From Burkholderia sp. Leaf177 (GTDB lineage: Bacteria; Pseudomonadota; Gammaproteobacteria; Burkholderiales; Burkholderiaceae), in NCBI RefSeq assembly GCF_001424345.1, contig NZ_LMPF01000012.1:1662-65661 (forward strand): a DNA stretch of 64,000 nucleotides, written 5' to 3'. This document shows, piece after piece, positions 1-10,229 of this stretch. A program made the position numbers and the translations under genes. The notes beneath the pieces were generated by a model that worked only from the letters and a program-made list of their open reading frames with translations, made no database searches and was not told the DNA's origin. Within the stretch, counting starts at the first letter, position 1; the number at the start of each line of letters is the position of its first letter.

Positions 1-1
1 A

Positions 2-313
2 AACTACACGAAAGTGCTCGAACCGCTCGCCGACAAACTGGGCGCGGCGCTGGGTGCATCGCGTGCAGCGGTCGATGCCGGCTTCGTGCCAAACGATTAT
101 CAGGTCGGGCAAACGGGCAAGATCGTGGCGCCGAATCTGTACGTCGCGGTCGGCATCTCGGGCGCCATTCAGCATCTGGCCGGGATGAAGGACTCGAAGG
201 TCATCGTTGCCATCAACAAGGACGCGGAAGCGCCGATCTTCGGTGTGGCGGACTACGGCCTCGTGGGCGATTTGTTCACCGTCGTGCCGGAGCTGGTGAA
301 AGAGCTGGGTTAG
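2..313 (+). CDS. etfA: Electron transfer flavoprotein alpha subunit, C-terminal part
   Basis: This is the 3' end of a gene that enters from the left edge; about 103 residues are visible and the true start lies outside. The fragment carries the ETF-alpha FAD-binding signature ([12 protein letters not shown], then VGISGAIQH and VIVAINKD). EtfA with EtfB passes electrons from acyl-CoA dehydrogenases to ETF-ubiquinone oxidoreductase, which fits the acyl-CoA catabolic genes nearby. It ends just before a strong hairpin terminator and converges with the minus-strand operon that follows. Confidence 0.96.
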   Translation, partial: NYTKVLEPLADKLGAALGASRAAVDAGFVPNDYQVGQTGKIVAPNLYVAVGISGAIQHLAGMKDSKVIVAINKDAEAPIFGVADYGLVGDLFTVVPELVKELG

Positions 314-324
314 GCCAAAACAAA

Positions 325-353
325 AGCCGGGCTTGTGACGCCCGGCTCCTTTT
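325..353. terminator. Bidirectional Rho-independent terminator
   Basis: An 8-bp GC-rich stem (325-332 with 340-347, loop TTGTGAC) is followed by CCTTTT on the plus strand. On the minus strand it is followed by TTTTGTTTT. It lies between the convergent etfA and flavoprotein genes and can serve both. Confidence 0.85.
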
Positions 354-361
354 AAGTAGCG

Positions 362-1303
362 TTAAGCCGCGATCTGCACACGCTGCCGTGCCTCGTCATA
401 TTCGCGCGCCAGCCGTTCGACAATCTGCGCAATAGACGCAACAGTATCGATATTTCCCACACCCTGCCCTGCACCCCACACATCGCTCCATGCCTTTGGC
501 CGAGTCTGGCCCTTGCTGAAATCCGCCTTGGCGCCTTCGGTGGGCAATGTGTCGGGGTCGAGTCCTATCGCGCGAATGCTTTCCTTCAGGTAGTTGGCCG
601 GAACGCCCGAGAAGAACGGCGTATAGACGATATCGCGTGAACCCGCTGCAACGATCATCGCCTTGTGTCCATCCGATGCCCCCGCTTCTTCCGATGCGAT
701 AAATCGCGTTCCCATATAGGCAAGCTCGCAGCCGAGCGCCTGCGTGGCCAGCACGGCGGCGCCATCGGTGATCGCGCCGGCGAGAATCAGGATGCCGCTG
801 AAAAAGCGCCGTACTTCCGCCGCGAGCGCGAACGGGTTCAACACGCCACCGTGTCCTCCCGCGCCCGCGCACACGAGAATCAGTCCATCCACCCCTGCAG
901 CCGCCGCCTTGCGCGCATGATGCAGCGTGGTGACATCGTGGAAAACAAGGCCACCGTAAGCATGCACGCGTTCGACCACCCGATCCGGCGCGTGCAGCGA
1001 CGTGATCACGATCGGTACGCGATGCGCAACAATGGTCTCGAGGTCGGCGTCGAGCCGCACATTGGTTGGATGAACGATCAGATTGACGCCGAATGTGTGC
1101 GTGCCTGACGACGCCGCGAGCCGCGTTTCGATCTCGGTCAGCCATGTATCGAGCAAGGTCTGCGGCCGGGCATTGAGCGCTGGAAAACTGCCGATGATCC
1201 CTGCGTTGCATTGCGCGACCACGAGATCGGGATTCGATACGAGAAACATCGGTGCAGCCAGGATGGGCAACCGGAGTTCTTGCAGGAAAGAACGGTCCGT
1301 CAT
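362..1303 (-). CDS. Nitronate monooxygenase / 2-nitropropane dioxygenase-like FMN flavoprotein
   Basis: The 313-residue protein is a TIM-barrel FMN oxidoreductase of the nitronate monooxygenase family. Visible features are the N-terminal LRLPILAAPMFLVSNPDLV segment and the CAGAGGHGG motif, whose His is the family's proposed catalytic base. ATG at 1303 is chosen; a GTG two codons upstream (1309) would overlap the preceding gene's stop by 4 nt. It is the last gene of the operon led by the ABC importer. Family members also include flavin-dependent enoyl reductases, so a role on an acyl-CoA is as likely as nitroalkane oxidation. Confidence 0.87.
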   Translation of the reverse strand: MTDRSFLQELRLPILAAPMFLVSNPDLVVAQCNAGIIGSFPALNARPQTLLDTWLTEIETRLAASSGTHTFGVNLIVHPTNVRLDADLETIVAHRVPIVITSLHAPDRVVERVHAYGGLVFHDVTTLHHARKAAAAGVDGLILVCAGAGGHGGVLNPFALAAEVRRFFSGILILAGAITDGAAVLATQALGCELAYMGTRFIASEEAGASDGHKAMIVAAGSRDIVYTPFFSGVPANYLKESIRAIGLDPDTLPTEGAKADFSKGQTRPKAWSDVWGAGQGVGNIDTVASIAQIVERLAREYDEARQRVQIAA

Positions 1304-1305
1304 GA

Positions 1306-1761
1306 TCACGCCGCTCCGCGCTTCTTGATCAACAGGTCGCTGCGTCCGTCCTGCACGATTTCATCGCGCTGGTTGAGCATGACAAAGCGCCGTCCGAGAC
1401 GGCCGACACGTTCGCTTCTTGCTCCATCCAGCTCCGTGATCTCCAGCCGCAAATGCAAGGTATCGCCGACCAGAATCGGGGCGACGAACTTCCATTCGTT
1501 GAGCGACATCATCGCGACGGCGCTGTCGTGGAAGATACCCAGTTCGTGCAGCATGCCGGTCGCAATCGCAATGCCCAACGTGCCGTGAACCACGCGTTGT
1601 CCATAACGCGTGTTCTTTGCGAACTCGGCGTTTGCGTGAATCGGATTCCAGTCGCCGGAGAGCATCGAAAAGAATGTCAGGTCGGTTTCGGTGATCGTCC
1701 GGCCGCCGCTTTCGAACGCCTGGCCGACTTCGAAGTCTTCAAAATAAAGCGTCTGCGCCAT
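1306..1761 (-). CDS. MaoC family dehydratase (single hotdog)
   Basis: This 151-residue protein has the R-hydratase motif LSGDWNPIHANAEFA followed by a GQRVVHGTL loop, including the Asp and His used to hydrate 2-enoyl-CoA. Its length is normal for a single-hotdog MaoC protein. It lies 27 bp after the acyl-CoA synthetase gene and its stop touches the flavoprotein start, so co-translation is likely. It probably hydrates the CoA thioester made by the neighbouring synthetase; the substrate is unknown. Confidence 0.9.
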   Translation of the reverse strand: MAQTLYFEDFEVGQAFESGGRTITETDLTFFSMLSGDWNPIHANAEFAKNTRYGQRVVHGTLGIAIATGMLHELGIFHDSAVAMMSLNEWKFVAPILVGDTLHLRLEITELDGARSERVGRLGRRFVMLNQRDEIVQDGRSDLLIKKRGAA

Positions 1762-1788
1762 GATGGCTCCTGTGAATAAACGTTGCGC

Positions 1789-3411
1789 TCAGGGCGCGGA
1801 TTCCGCGAGCACGCGCGTCATAGCCATCTCGCGCAGGCGTGCGCGCTGGATCTTGACGCCATTGGAGCTTTGCGTGACGGGGAATTCGCTCACGCTCCAC
1901 ACCCGCGCCGGAACCTTGAACGCCGCGATCTTCGCCTTGACCGCGTCGATGACTACGGCTTGATCGATCGTGCGTCCCGCGTGTGCAATGACGAAGGCGA
2001 CCGGCCGCGCCTGTCCGTTCAACTCGACGCTAACAACCTGTGCATCGTCGACGCCATCGAGCGCCTTGATTTCATCTTCTATCTCTACGGGATTGACGAG
2101 GAATCCTGACAAACGGATGGCGTCTCCCTTGCGCGTTTCATAGATGAAGCTGCCATCATCGCGCAGCCGGCCGACATCGCCCGTGCGAAAGAAGCCGTCG
2201 TCGGTCAGCGCTTCGGCCGTCGCCTCAGGATTTTCCAGATAACCGACGAAGTTGCATGGCGATGAAATCTCGATCTCCCCGCTCACGCCCGGCGGCAGCA
2301 ATGCGCCTGTTTCGAGATCGCGAATGCGGATGGCCGCTTCATGCTTCGACGCGGGATAACCACCGCCTTCTATGCGCTGATCGAACGGTGCGTGAGCAAG
2401 TTGCAGCGAAAACAACGCCTGTACCTCGCTCGATCCATACAGCCCGGTCAACGGCACGCCGCGCTCCGCCGCGGTCGCGGCAAAGGTGGAAAGGCCTGGT
2501 TGAAAGGCCGCAAACCCGAACACCCGTGCCGATGGAAACGGCTTCTCGCCACTCGCTGAATCGAGCAAACGCCGATACATCTCGTCACTGCCGAACGTAT
2601 GCGTGACCTTGTGAAGCTGGATGAGACGCGCGCCTTCGGGGCCATCGAAGGTATCGATCAACACGACAGGGGCGCCCGCCGCAAAGGCCGCGAGCGCGCC
2701 GTTCAGCCCGAAGACGCCGCAGAACGGCAACGCCGCCAGCATCACCGCGCCCGGCTCGGCGAAACCATAGGCATCGGCGGCGCGGCGGCTATGGGTCGCG
2801 ATCGTGCGCTGCGGATGCACCACGAGTTTTGGCGCTTTGGTCGTGCCTGACGTGGTGAAGAGAATGACCGGCGCGTCGGCGTGCGCGGCCGTGCGATCGC
2901 GGACCGAGCCTGTAGCCGCCGACAGATCGCACGCCACGGTCGGCACACCGAGGATAGTCGAGGGCGTGTTGTCATCGTGATCGATGACCGCGATCGACTT
3001 CAGCGCAGGCACCGCTTCCGGCGACACACCGGCAAGCTCGGCGGGAAAATCGATCTTGCGAAAATTGAGCTGCAGCACAAGCATCTTCGCGCCTGACTTC
3101 GACAGGATGTACTCGACTTCCGCCCTTCTGTACCGCGTATTGACGGCCACGACGGTCGCGCCGATCCGCGCCGCGCCGAACAGCAGCGCGAGCCATTCGA
3201 TCCGGTTCACGAGCCATACGGCCACGCGATCCCCCGCGCCGATACCCTGCCCCTCCAGCCAGCGCGCCGCGTTCTCGGCGTGCGTGTCGAAGGCGGCATA
3301 ACTCAGCTTCTCATCGTCATCAATAAAAGCGGTGCGCTCCGGATGCGTGGCGAGATGCGCATCGAGCAGTGCGTTGAGCGTCAAGACCGTGGGCAGTGAA
3401 GGCAACGGCAT
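1789..3411 (-). CDS. AMP-dependent acyl-CoA synthetase/ligase
   Basis: The 540-residue protein belongs to the ANL adenylating superfamily and should activate a carboxylic acid to its CoA thioester through an acyl-AMP. Visible motifs are the P-loop TSGTTKAPK (the usual Gly after TSGTT is Lys), YGSSE (A5), RTGDVGRL (A7), KGDAIRLSGF (A8) and a C-terminal NGVKIQR with the catalytic Lys. The open frame runs 399 nt further upstream, but that part is a shadow of livF. ATG at 3411 overlaps the livF stop by one base, typical of coupling. Its place after an importer suggests it activates the imported acid. Confidence 0.92.
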   Translation of the reverse strand: MPLPSLPTVLTLNALLDAHLATHPERTAFIDDDEKLSYAAFDTHAENAARWLEGQGIGAGDRVAVWLVNRIEWLALLFGAARIGATVVAVNTRYRRAEVEYILSKSGAKMLVLQLNFRKIDFPAELAGVSPEAVPALKSIAVIDHDDNTPSTILGVPTVACDLSAATGSVRDRTAAHADAPVILFTTSGTTKAPKLVVHPQRTIATHSRRAADAYGFAEPGAVMLAALPFCGVFGLNGALAAFAAGAPVVLIDTFDGPEGARLIQLHKVTHTFGSDEMYRRLLDSASGEKPFPSARVFGFAAFQPGLSTFAATAAERGVPLTGLYGSSEVQALFSLQLAHAPFDQRIEGGGYPASKHEAAIRIRDLETGALLPPGVSGEIEISSPCNFVGYLENPEATAEALTDDGFFRTGDVGRLRDDGSFIYETRKGDAIRLSGFLVNPVEIEDEIKALDGVDDAQVVSVELNGQARPVAFVIAHAGRTIDQAVVIDAVKAKIAAFKVPARVWSVSEFPVTQSSNGVKIQRARLREMAMTRVLAESAP

Positions 3412-4120
3412 CAGTAGAGCTCCATGAGTTTGGCATTGGTATCGAGGTCGGACGGCAGGGCTTCGCGTATCAGCGTGCCGGACTTCATCACGGCCACGCG
3501 ATCGCTGACCTTGAGCGCTTCGCGCACGTTCTGCTCGACCAGCAGGATCGACATGCGCGTTTCCTGCTGCAATTGGCGGATCGGACCGAGCAGGTCCTGG
3601 AACAGCTTCGGCGCAAGACCGATCGACGGTTCGTCCATCAGCAGGCAACGCGGCCGCGATAGCAGCGCCCGGCCGATCGACACCATTTGCTGTTGTCCGC
3701 CGGAAAGCGATCCTGCGCGCTGCTTGTAGAATTTTTTGATCGCGGGCAGCACGGTCATCACCCACTCCACGCGCGCACCATGTTCTTGCGGCGGCACGTT
3801 CGCGGCCCACAGACCGAGCTTGATGACCTCTTCCACGCTGAGGCTGGGGAATACGCCACGGCCTTCGGGCACGAGTGCGATCCCCGCCGCTGTCGAAGCG
3901 CGCGCGCCTTGCTGCGAGCGTTTTGCGCCATCGATAAGAATCTCCCCGCCCGTCGGCGACATCAGCCCGAACAGCGATTTGACCAACGTCGATTTGCCCG
4001 CGCCGTTATGTCCGAGAAGACACAGCACTTCGTTCTCGCGCAGTTCGATATCAATGCCGTTGAGCACGGCGCGGCCTCCATATCCGGCAGTCAGCGCGCG
4101 GGTCTGTAGAACGGGCGTGC

Positions 4121-4124
<4 letters not shown>
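3411..4124 (-). CDS. livF: Branched-chain amino acid-type ABC transporter ATP-binding protein LivF
   Basis: This 237-residue ATPase has Walker A GHNGAGKST, signature LSGGQQQ and Walker B CLLMDEPSIGLAP, with the LivF-typical EVLCLLGHNG opening. It should drive import together with LivG across the inner membrane. It overlaps livG by 4 nt and the acyl-CoA synthetase gene by 1 nt. In this family the substrate may be an amino acid or another small carboxylate; the context here argues for an organic acid. Confidence 0.93.
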
Positions 4125-4911
<787 letters not shown>

Positions 4912-4915
<4 letters not shown>

Positions 4916-5820
4916 CGCGCCCCCTTCACTGCGGCACTCGCCGCAAGCTTGCGTGATCCGCCGCCCACAATACCGCCGGGCCTGTAGATCATCAGCAGCA
5001 CCATCACAAGACCATAGACGGCTTGCTGGACGAGACCCACTTCCGCCTGCGGCAAGCCGGGCACGAAGCTCAGGCCGGCTGGCAGCAGCATCAGCAACGC
5101 CGCGCCCACGATAGGCCCGAGCAGCGACCCCGTTCCGCCGATGATCACCATCGCCATCAACAAGACGGACAGGTCGAGCGTAAAACCCTCAACATTGATG
5201 AAGCTCAGGTAGAACGTGTAGACCACGCCGGCGCTCGAGGCGAGCGCTGCCGACACCACCACCGACAAGGTCTTGATCGCCGACACATTCTTGCCGAGCG
5301 CATAGGCGGCCGATTCACTGTCGCGGATCGCCTGCAGGTTGCGCCCGAAGCTCGAACGCAACAGCACGACGAGGATCAGCGCCACGGCCACCAGATAGCC
5401 CACGCCGAGCGCGAAGAAACCGTTGGCCGTTTCTATCGGTGCGCCGAAGACTTTGACGGCCGGGATGTTGGTGATGCCGCCCAGGCCGCCCGTGACCGAA
5501 CGCCATTCCGAAAATACGGTGACGGCGAGCATCTGAAGTCCGAGCGACGCCGCGACGAAATATTCGCCGCGTACGCGCAGCGCAGGCAACGCGAGCGCCA
5601 GCGACAAGGCGCCCGAAATGATCATCGCCGCCGCGGTGCAGACGAACAGTGAGTCGGAGAAGTGCATCGACACAAACGCGGCCGTGTACGCACCCACGCC
5701 AAAAAACACCGCATGGGCAAGCGAAAAAATGCCCGCATAGCCCATGAGGAAGTTGAGCGTCATCGCCAGGATGGCGTTCACGCAGATGAGCACGGACAGG
5801 TTCAGCAAGTAAGCAAACAT
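4912..5820 (-). CDS. livM: Branched-chain amino acid-type ABC transporter permease LivM
   Basis: A hydrophobic 302-residue protein with about eight predicted membrane segments. It carries the LivM-typical N-terminus (LNFLMGYAGIFSLAHAVFFGVGAY), the AIRDSESAAYALG coupling loop that contacts the ATPases, and a GGTGSLLGPIVGA motif near the C-terminus. It pairs with LivH to form the translocation pore and overlaps livG by 4 nt. Confidence 0.93.
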
Positions 5821-5844
5821 GGATCGATCCTCGCTCGTGAGCCG

Positions 5845-6717
5845 TTAGTGGACCAGCGCGCGGCCGAAGAAGCCGGACGGACGGAACAGGATGAACAGGA
5901 ACAGCACGACGAACACGACCGCCTCGCTCCATTGCGAGCTGAACCACGCGAGCGCAAGGCTTTCGGCAAGGCCGAGCAGCAAGCCTGCAAAAGCGGCGCC
6001 GCGCAGGCTTCCCACGCCGCCCACGATAGTCGCCGCAAGGCTGATCAACATGACGTGACTACCCACCGATGGATTCAGCCCCGCGCTCGCGCCACTCAGT
6101 ATCGCGGCCGGCACGACCAGCAACGAGCCGAGCGCGAAGGCTGTCTGGGAGAGTTTTTGGGGCGACATGCCGTAGGCGCGAACGAGTTCCGGGCTATCGG
6201 CGAGCGCGCGCAACGCCATGCCGGTGTGGCTGCGCGAGAGGAACGTGTGCAGCCCGAAGAAAGCGAGCAAGGCCACGACCACGGCAATGCCCGCAAGCGG
6301 TGACACGTACAGGCCCGGCAGCAGCGGCACGCCTTTGGAAAGCGGCGTCGAGATCGCGACAAACCCACGCCCGAAGAAAAATCCGATCATGTTCTGCACG
6401 ATGATGCCAACGCCGAACGCGCCCGCGAACAAAGTGAAGAACGAATTTTCGTGGCGTTTGATCGGCGTGTAGACAAGACGATCGAGCAGCACGCCGAACG
6501 CGACCGTCACGACTGCCGAGACGATCAGCGCGAGATACCAGGGCAGATGCAGCTTGTCGTAGATTTCGTAGAACGCGTAGCCGGCGATCATGAACGCCGC
6601 GCCGTGCGCGAAGTGGAATATTCGCGTTGCGCCAAAGATGAGCGAGAAGCCGCCGGCGGTGAGCGCATAGAGCGCGCCGAGCTGGATGCCATTGATGAGC
6701 AGTTGCAAGAGCAGCAT
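5845..6717 (-). CDS. livH: Branched-chain amino acid-type ABC transporter permease LivH
   Basis: The 290-residue permease has the LivH N-terminal pattern LLINGIQLGALYALTAGGFSLIFG, the ALADSPELVRAYG coupling loop and a VGGVGSLRGAAFAG motif. ATG at 6717 is chosen because the extra 30 codons upstream are basic, non-membrane sequence overlapping the binding-protein gene. It starts 10 bp after that gene and lies 24 bp before livM. Confidence 0.93.
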   Translation of the reverse strand: MLLLQLLINGIQLGALYALTAGGFSLIFGATRIFHFAHGAAFMIAGYAFYEIYDKLHLPWYLALIVSAVVTVAFGVLLDRLVYTPIKRHENSFFTLFAGAFGVGIIVQNMIGFFFGRGFVAISTPLSKGVPLLPGLYVSPLAGIAVVVALLAFFGLHTFLSRSHTGMALRALADSPELVRAYGMSPQKLSQTAFALGSLLVVPAAILSGASAGLNPSVGSHVMLISLAATIVGGVGSLRGAAFAGLLLGLAESLALAWFSSQWSEAVVFVVLFLFILFRPSGFFGRALVH

Positions 6718-6727
6718 CGTGCCTCCT

Positions 6728-7849
6728 TCAGCGAGTCGACACGACAGTGCCACCGGCGCCGTCGATCTGGTTGACCTGAATGGGCGCGCGCACGGTGCCC
6801 TGCGCATCGAACGACACGCTGCCGCCTACCAGGTCGAAGTGCTGGAGACGCTGGCGTTCGGCAAGCAGGTTCGCACCGGTGACAGGCTTGCCATCGCGTT
6901 CGAGCTGTGCCGCGAGAATGGCGAAGAGCCGCACCGCGTTGTAGTAGTTCGCCGCGTAGGCCGTCGGCTTGCGCCCGTACTTCTGCGTGTAGTCCGTGAC
7001 GAAGCGCTGCGTCAGCATGTCCTTCGCGCTCCAGTCGAAGCGTTGAGTCGTGTACAAGGCGCCTTTCGCTTCCGGCAACGCGTTGATTGCCGGAATGCTG
7101 AACGCCGAATAGCTGGCGATCTGCTGCGAGACGCCGTTATCGCGCAGTTGCTTGACGATCTGCGATTGTTGCGCCCCATAAGACGCAATGAAAATCAGGT
7201 CCGGATTTGCGTCGCGAACTCTCGCCACTACGCCGCCGAATTGCTGCGACCCGGCTGGCACGGCGAACGATGCCGCGAGTTGCCCGCCTGCGGGCGGCAG
7301 GTCCTGCGCGAGTTCCTGGTTGATCGACTGGCCGAGCGGATCGTCTACATAGATGAGCACGAAACGCTTGAGCTTGCGCTCGTTGACAAGGTACGGAACG
7401 ATCGCGCGCACTTCCGAATTGGCCAGCGGGATCACGTTCCAGAAATACGGGCCCAGTTGCGCGAGATCGGGGCCAACACCGCCGCCGTTCACTGCGACCG
7501 TCTGGTTGCGGCGCGCAAGCGGCGCGATCGCTTTCGATACCCCTGTGAAGCCAGTCAGCACGAACGGCGTCTGATACACGTTCACGAGCTTGTTCATGCC
7601 GAGGACGCCTTGCATGGGCAGAGCCTGGCTATCTTCGTAAGTGAGCACGAGCTTTTGCGTGAGCACGTGGTCGGCATTGACGTGCTGCACCGATAAATCC
7701 GCGCCCGCCCCAAATGTCTGCCCATACTCCGCGTTGGGCCCGCTCATCGGCAATAAAGCGCCTATTTTCAGGTCGTCCGCGTGCGCCGGCGAAGCGCCTA
7801 ACATCGCGCCGGCCGCGAACGCGGCGGCCAGATGCCTTGTCCATGTCAT
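6728..7849 (-). CDS. Periplasmic ABC substrate-binding protein (Leu/Ile/Val-binding type)
   Basis: The 373-residue protein begins with a Sec signal peptide cleaved near ASPAHA-DDLKIG. The mature part is a type 1 periplasmic-binding fold with the expected IGALLPMSGPNAEYGQ opening. It captures the substrate for LivHMGF. It is the first gene of the operon with an AGGAGA ribosome site. The substrate cannot be read from sequence; the co-transcribed CoA ligase, hydratase and flavoprotein suggest a carboxylic acid. Confidence 0.92.
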   Translation of the reverse strand: MTWTRHLAAAFAAGAMLGASPAHADDLKIGALLPMSGPNAEYGQTFGAGADLSVQHVNADHVLTQKLVLTYEDSQALPMQGVLGMNKLVNVYQTPFVLTGFTGVSKAIAPLARRNQTVAVNGGGVGPDLAQLGPYFWNVIPLANSEVRAIVPYLVNERKLKRFVLIYVDDPLGQSINQELAQDLPPAGGQLAASFAVPAGSQQFGGVVARVRDANPDLIFIASYGAQQSQIVKQLRDNGVSQQIASYSAFSIPAINALPEAKGALYTTQRFDWSAKDMLTQRFVTDYTQKYGRKPTAYAANYYNAVRLFAILAAQLERDGKPVTGANLLAERQRLQHFDLVGGSVSFDAQGTVRAPIQVNQIDGAGGTVVSTR

Positions 7850-7981
7850 TGCATTGTCTCCTGCTCATTATGATTTTTTCGCACCGGCGTTGCCTTGGCA
7901 GATAGCCCAGGCACGCAGCAAATCGCCGACATTCCACAGAATGCCCCGTGAAGCACCGCTTGAGAATTGGGCTTATCCGAA

Positions 7982-7998
7982 CGAAGCGTTTTGCTTCG
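7982..7998. terminator. Hairpin after the CitE-like gene
   Basis: CGAAGC and GCTTCG form a 6-bp stem with a GTTTT loop in the 186-bp gap between the lyase stop (8036) and the binding-protein start (7849). There is no strong T-run on the minus strand, so it is at best a weak terminator for the itaconate-type operon. Confidence 0.35.
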
Positions 7999-8035
7999 CT
8001 TAATACGCGCCGGTTACGGGGGAGTTACGTGCGGG

Positions 8036-8830
8036 TTACGTGCCGGCTATTCGCCTGGCTTTGAGGATCACGGGCAGGTCGACCATTTTTCCATCGACGG
8101 CAATCGCCGCGCCCGCGCTCTGCTCCACGGCTTGCAGTACCCGGGTGGCCCACGCAATCTCCTCGGGTGTCCAGGCGAACGCGGCATGCACTGCGCTGAT
8201 CTGCTTCGGGTGAATGCACAACTTCGCGCCGAAACCGAAGCGGCGGCTGTGTCGCGCGTCGCGCTCGATCTCTGCGGCATCGTCGAGCGTGGTCGATACA
8301 CCGTCCACCGGTGTATCGATACCGGCAAGCCGGGATGCCAGCACGATCTGGGAACGGAAGGCATCGAGCTCGGCGCCGTCGCCTTCAATGTTCAGGTCGA
8401 TCTGAAAATCCAGCGTGCCGAAGAGAATGCGCGCCACCTCGCGCGCACTGCATAGCGTTGCAAGATTGGCCATGCCGCGAGCGGTCTCGATGATCGGCAA
8501 CAGCGCAAGGCTGCCGTGCGCATGCGCTGCCACGGCGTCGGTCTGCTCGCGTGTCTCCGCCTTGGGCAACACGATTCCGGCTACGCCCGCGTGTCCGGAC
8601 AACGCGGCGACATCGGCGGAAAACCAGGCGGTATCGGCCGCGTTGATGCGCACGAAGACCGGCCGCGCCGGGTCCAGTTGCGCCACTACGGTGTTGCGCG
8701 CGAGGTCTTTTTCCTGCGGCTGCACCGCGTCTTCCAGGTCGAGGATGACCGCGTCGGCGCCCGCGTTGCGCGCTTTCTCGAAGCGCTCGGGACGGTTGCC
8801 CGGAACGAAAAGATAAGAGCGCGCGCTCAT
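8036..8830 (-). CDS. CitE/HpcH-type CoA-ester lyase, probable (S)-citramalyl-CoA lyase
   Basis: The 264-residue protein is a CitE-like TIM-barrel lyase. Motifs are RSYLFVPGNRPERFEKA, VILDLEDAV (metal-binding acidic residues) and the KLCIHPKQI segment. The family cleaves 3-hydroxyacyl-CoA thioesters; in itaconate catabolism the homologue splits (S)-citramalyl-CoA to acetyl-CoA and pyruvate. ATG 8830 overlaps the PrpD stop by 4 nt. It is last in an operon with hydratase, acyl-CoA dehydrogenase, CoA-transferase and PrpD, which supports this reaction over malyl-CoA cleavage. Confidence 0.85.
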   Translation of the reverse strand: MSARSYLFVPGNRPERFEKARNAGADAVILDLEDAVQPQEKDLARNTVVAQLDPARPVFVRINAADTAWFSADVAALSGHAGVAGIVLPKAETREQTDAVAAHAHGSLALLPIIETARGMANLATLCSAREVARILFGTLDFQIDLNIEGDGAELDAFRSQIVLASRLAGIDTPVDGVSTTLDDAAEIERDARHSRRFGFGAKLCIHPKQISAVHAAFAWTPEEIAWATRVLQAVEQSAGAAIAVDGKMVDLPVILKARRIAGT

Positions 8831-10212
8831 GCGTCCACACTCTCCGCGTAGAGCGCACCCACATGTGCCTCCGACGCAATGTCCCATGCCGCTTCGAGCA
8901 GCCGCGCGGCGTCCTTGTCCGTGGCCGCGCCCGAGAATTTCACCAGCCGCAGGAACTTGGTCGCGATCTCATCGCGCGACAAGGTGTTGCCCGGATCGCC
9001 CTTCGGTTCATCGACACGGCCGGACAGCTCGCGTCCGTCCTTCGTGCGCACCGTGACCTTGCCGATCCAGCGTTCGGGATAAGCGCGATCGACTTCATCG
9101 TCGAGCACCATCTCGACCCTTTCTCGGAACGCTGATATTTGCGCCGCCATATAGCCGCCTTCGAATTCAAGCACGCCGGCATAACCGTGATACGCCGCCA
9201 GCCCGAGCACGGTGCCCATGCTGAACTTCGCCTGATGAACCGTCGTGGGCGTGTCCACGGCGCCGAGTACATCGATCGCGCCCTGATGAACGCGCGCGGT
9301 CACGTGCTCGATCTCGTCCGGCTGAAGCGAATGCCCGGCAATGACCGCAAGCAACGCGTCGGCGGCCGGATGCGTATGACGGCATGCAGCGTGATATTTG
9401 AACGATGTCTCGATGACCGTCCAGCGCTCGCCGAGACGATCGGTCAGGCGCGCCGGGTTGGCATCGGTAGACATACCCGCGGCCATGCCCTTCTCGCCCT
9501 CCAGGATGCGCGTGGCGCCTTTGAAGCCATCCGCCGCAAGCGTTGCCGCCATGAGACCGTTGGCCGCCGCCATGGCCGTGTGCAACTGCTTGGAATCGGC
9601 GGCATCGCGCAGGAACTCCCAAAGTCCGCTTGCTTGCGTGCCGGCCGAGCCGAACGCATCGAGCATCTGGGCGGGCGTGAGACCCAGCATGCGACCTGCC
9701 GCAGCGGCCGCCGCCACGGTTCCGGCCGTTCCGGTCGTGTGGAATACCTTGTAATGCGAGCGGCCGAGGAACTCGCCCACGCGGATACCGACCTCATAGC
9801 CCGCCACCGCTGCCGCGATCAGCTCGCGTCCCGACGCGTGCAGTTCCTGCGCGAGCGCGAGTACGACCGGAAAAACCACCGTGGCAGGATGAAAGACCGC
9901 GCCGTTGTGGACATCGTCCTGTTCGACGAAATGCGATGCCGCCGCGTTGACCATCGCGGCGAAATACGGCGTGGCACGCGTGCGGTCGATCAGCACTTCG
10001 GCCGGTCCATGTCCGTTGGCGGCGCCGGCGAGGCTTGCGAACAGCGCGATGCTTTCCACCGGCCGCGCGCCCTTGCCGCCGAGCGTGGACCCAAGCCAGT
10101 CCACATACAGGTTCACGGTGCGCTCGACCACGTGCTGCGGGATGTCGTCGAAGCGAAGTTGCGCGGCGAAGGTCGCCAGCGTGCGGCTCGGGTGATCGAT
10201 GATCGCGGTCAT
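8827..10212 (-). CDS. MmgE/PrpD family protein (first copy)
   Basis: This 461-residue protein belongs to the MmgE/PrpD family, which includes 2-methylcitrate dehydratase and cis-aconitate decarboxylase. Visible are VDWLGSTLGG, FVEQDDVHNGAVFHPATVV and FKYHAACRHTHPAADAL, the His/Lys-rich active-site segments. ATG at 10212 is chosen; a TTG at 10233 would add seven residues and overlap the CoA-transferase gene. P. aeruginosa has a PrpD-like gene at the same place in its itaconate locus, where its role is unclear. It could isomerise or decarboxylate a C5-C6 tricarboxylate feeding the pathway. Confidence 0.88.
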   Translation of the reverse strand: MTAIIDHPSRTLATFAAQLRFDDIPQHVVERTVNLYVDWLGSTLGGKGARPVESIALFASLAGAANGHGPAEVLIDRTRATPYFAAMVNAAASHFVEQDDVHNGAVFHPATVVFPVVLALAQELHASGRELIAAAVAGYEVGIRVGEFLGRSHYKVFHTTGTAGTVAAAAAAGRMLGLTPAQMLDAFGSAGTQASGLWEFLRDAADSKQLHTAMAAANGLMAATLAADGFKGATRILEGEKGMAAGMSTDANPARLTDRLGERWTVIETSFKYHAACRHTHPAADALLAVIAGHSLQPDEIEHVTARVHQGAIDVLGAVDTPTTVHQAKFSMGTVLGLAAYHGYAGVLEFEGGYMAAQISAFRERVEMVLDDEVDRAYPERWIGKVTVRTKDGRELSGRVDEPKGDPGNTLSRDEIATKFLRLVKFSGAATDKDAARLLEAAWDIASEAHVGALYAESVDA

Positions 10213-10229
10213 GATGGGTCCGTTCGGGT

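Noticed and set aside
3412-3810. N-terminal extension of the acyl-CoA synthetase frame
   Set aside because: It overlaps livF in another frame; the coupled ATG at 3411 and the ANL N-terminus fit the shorter form.
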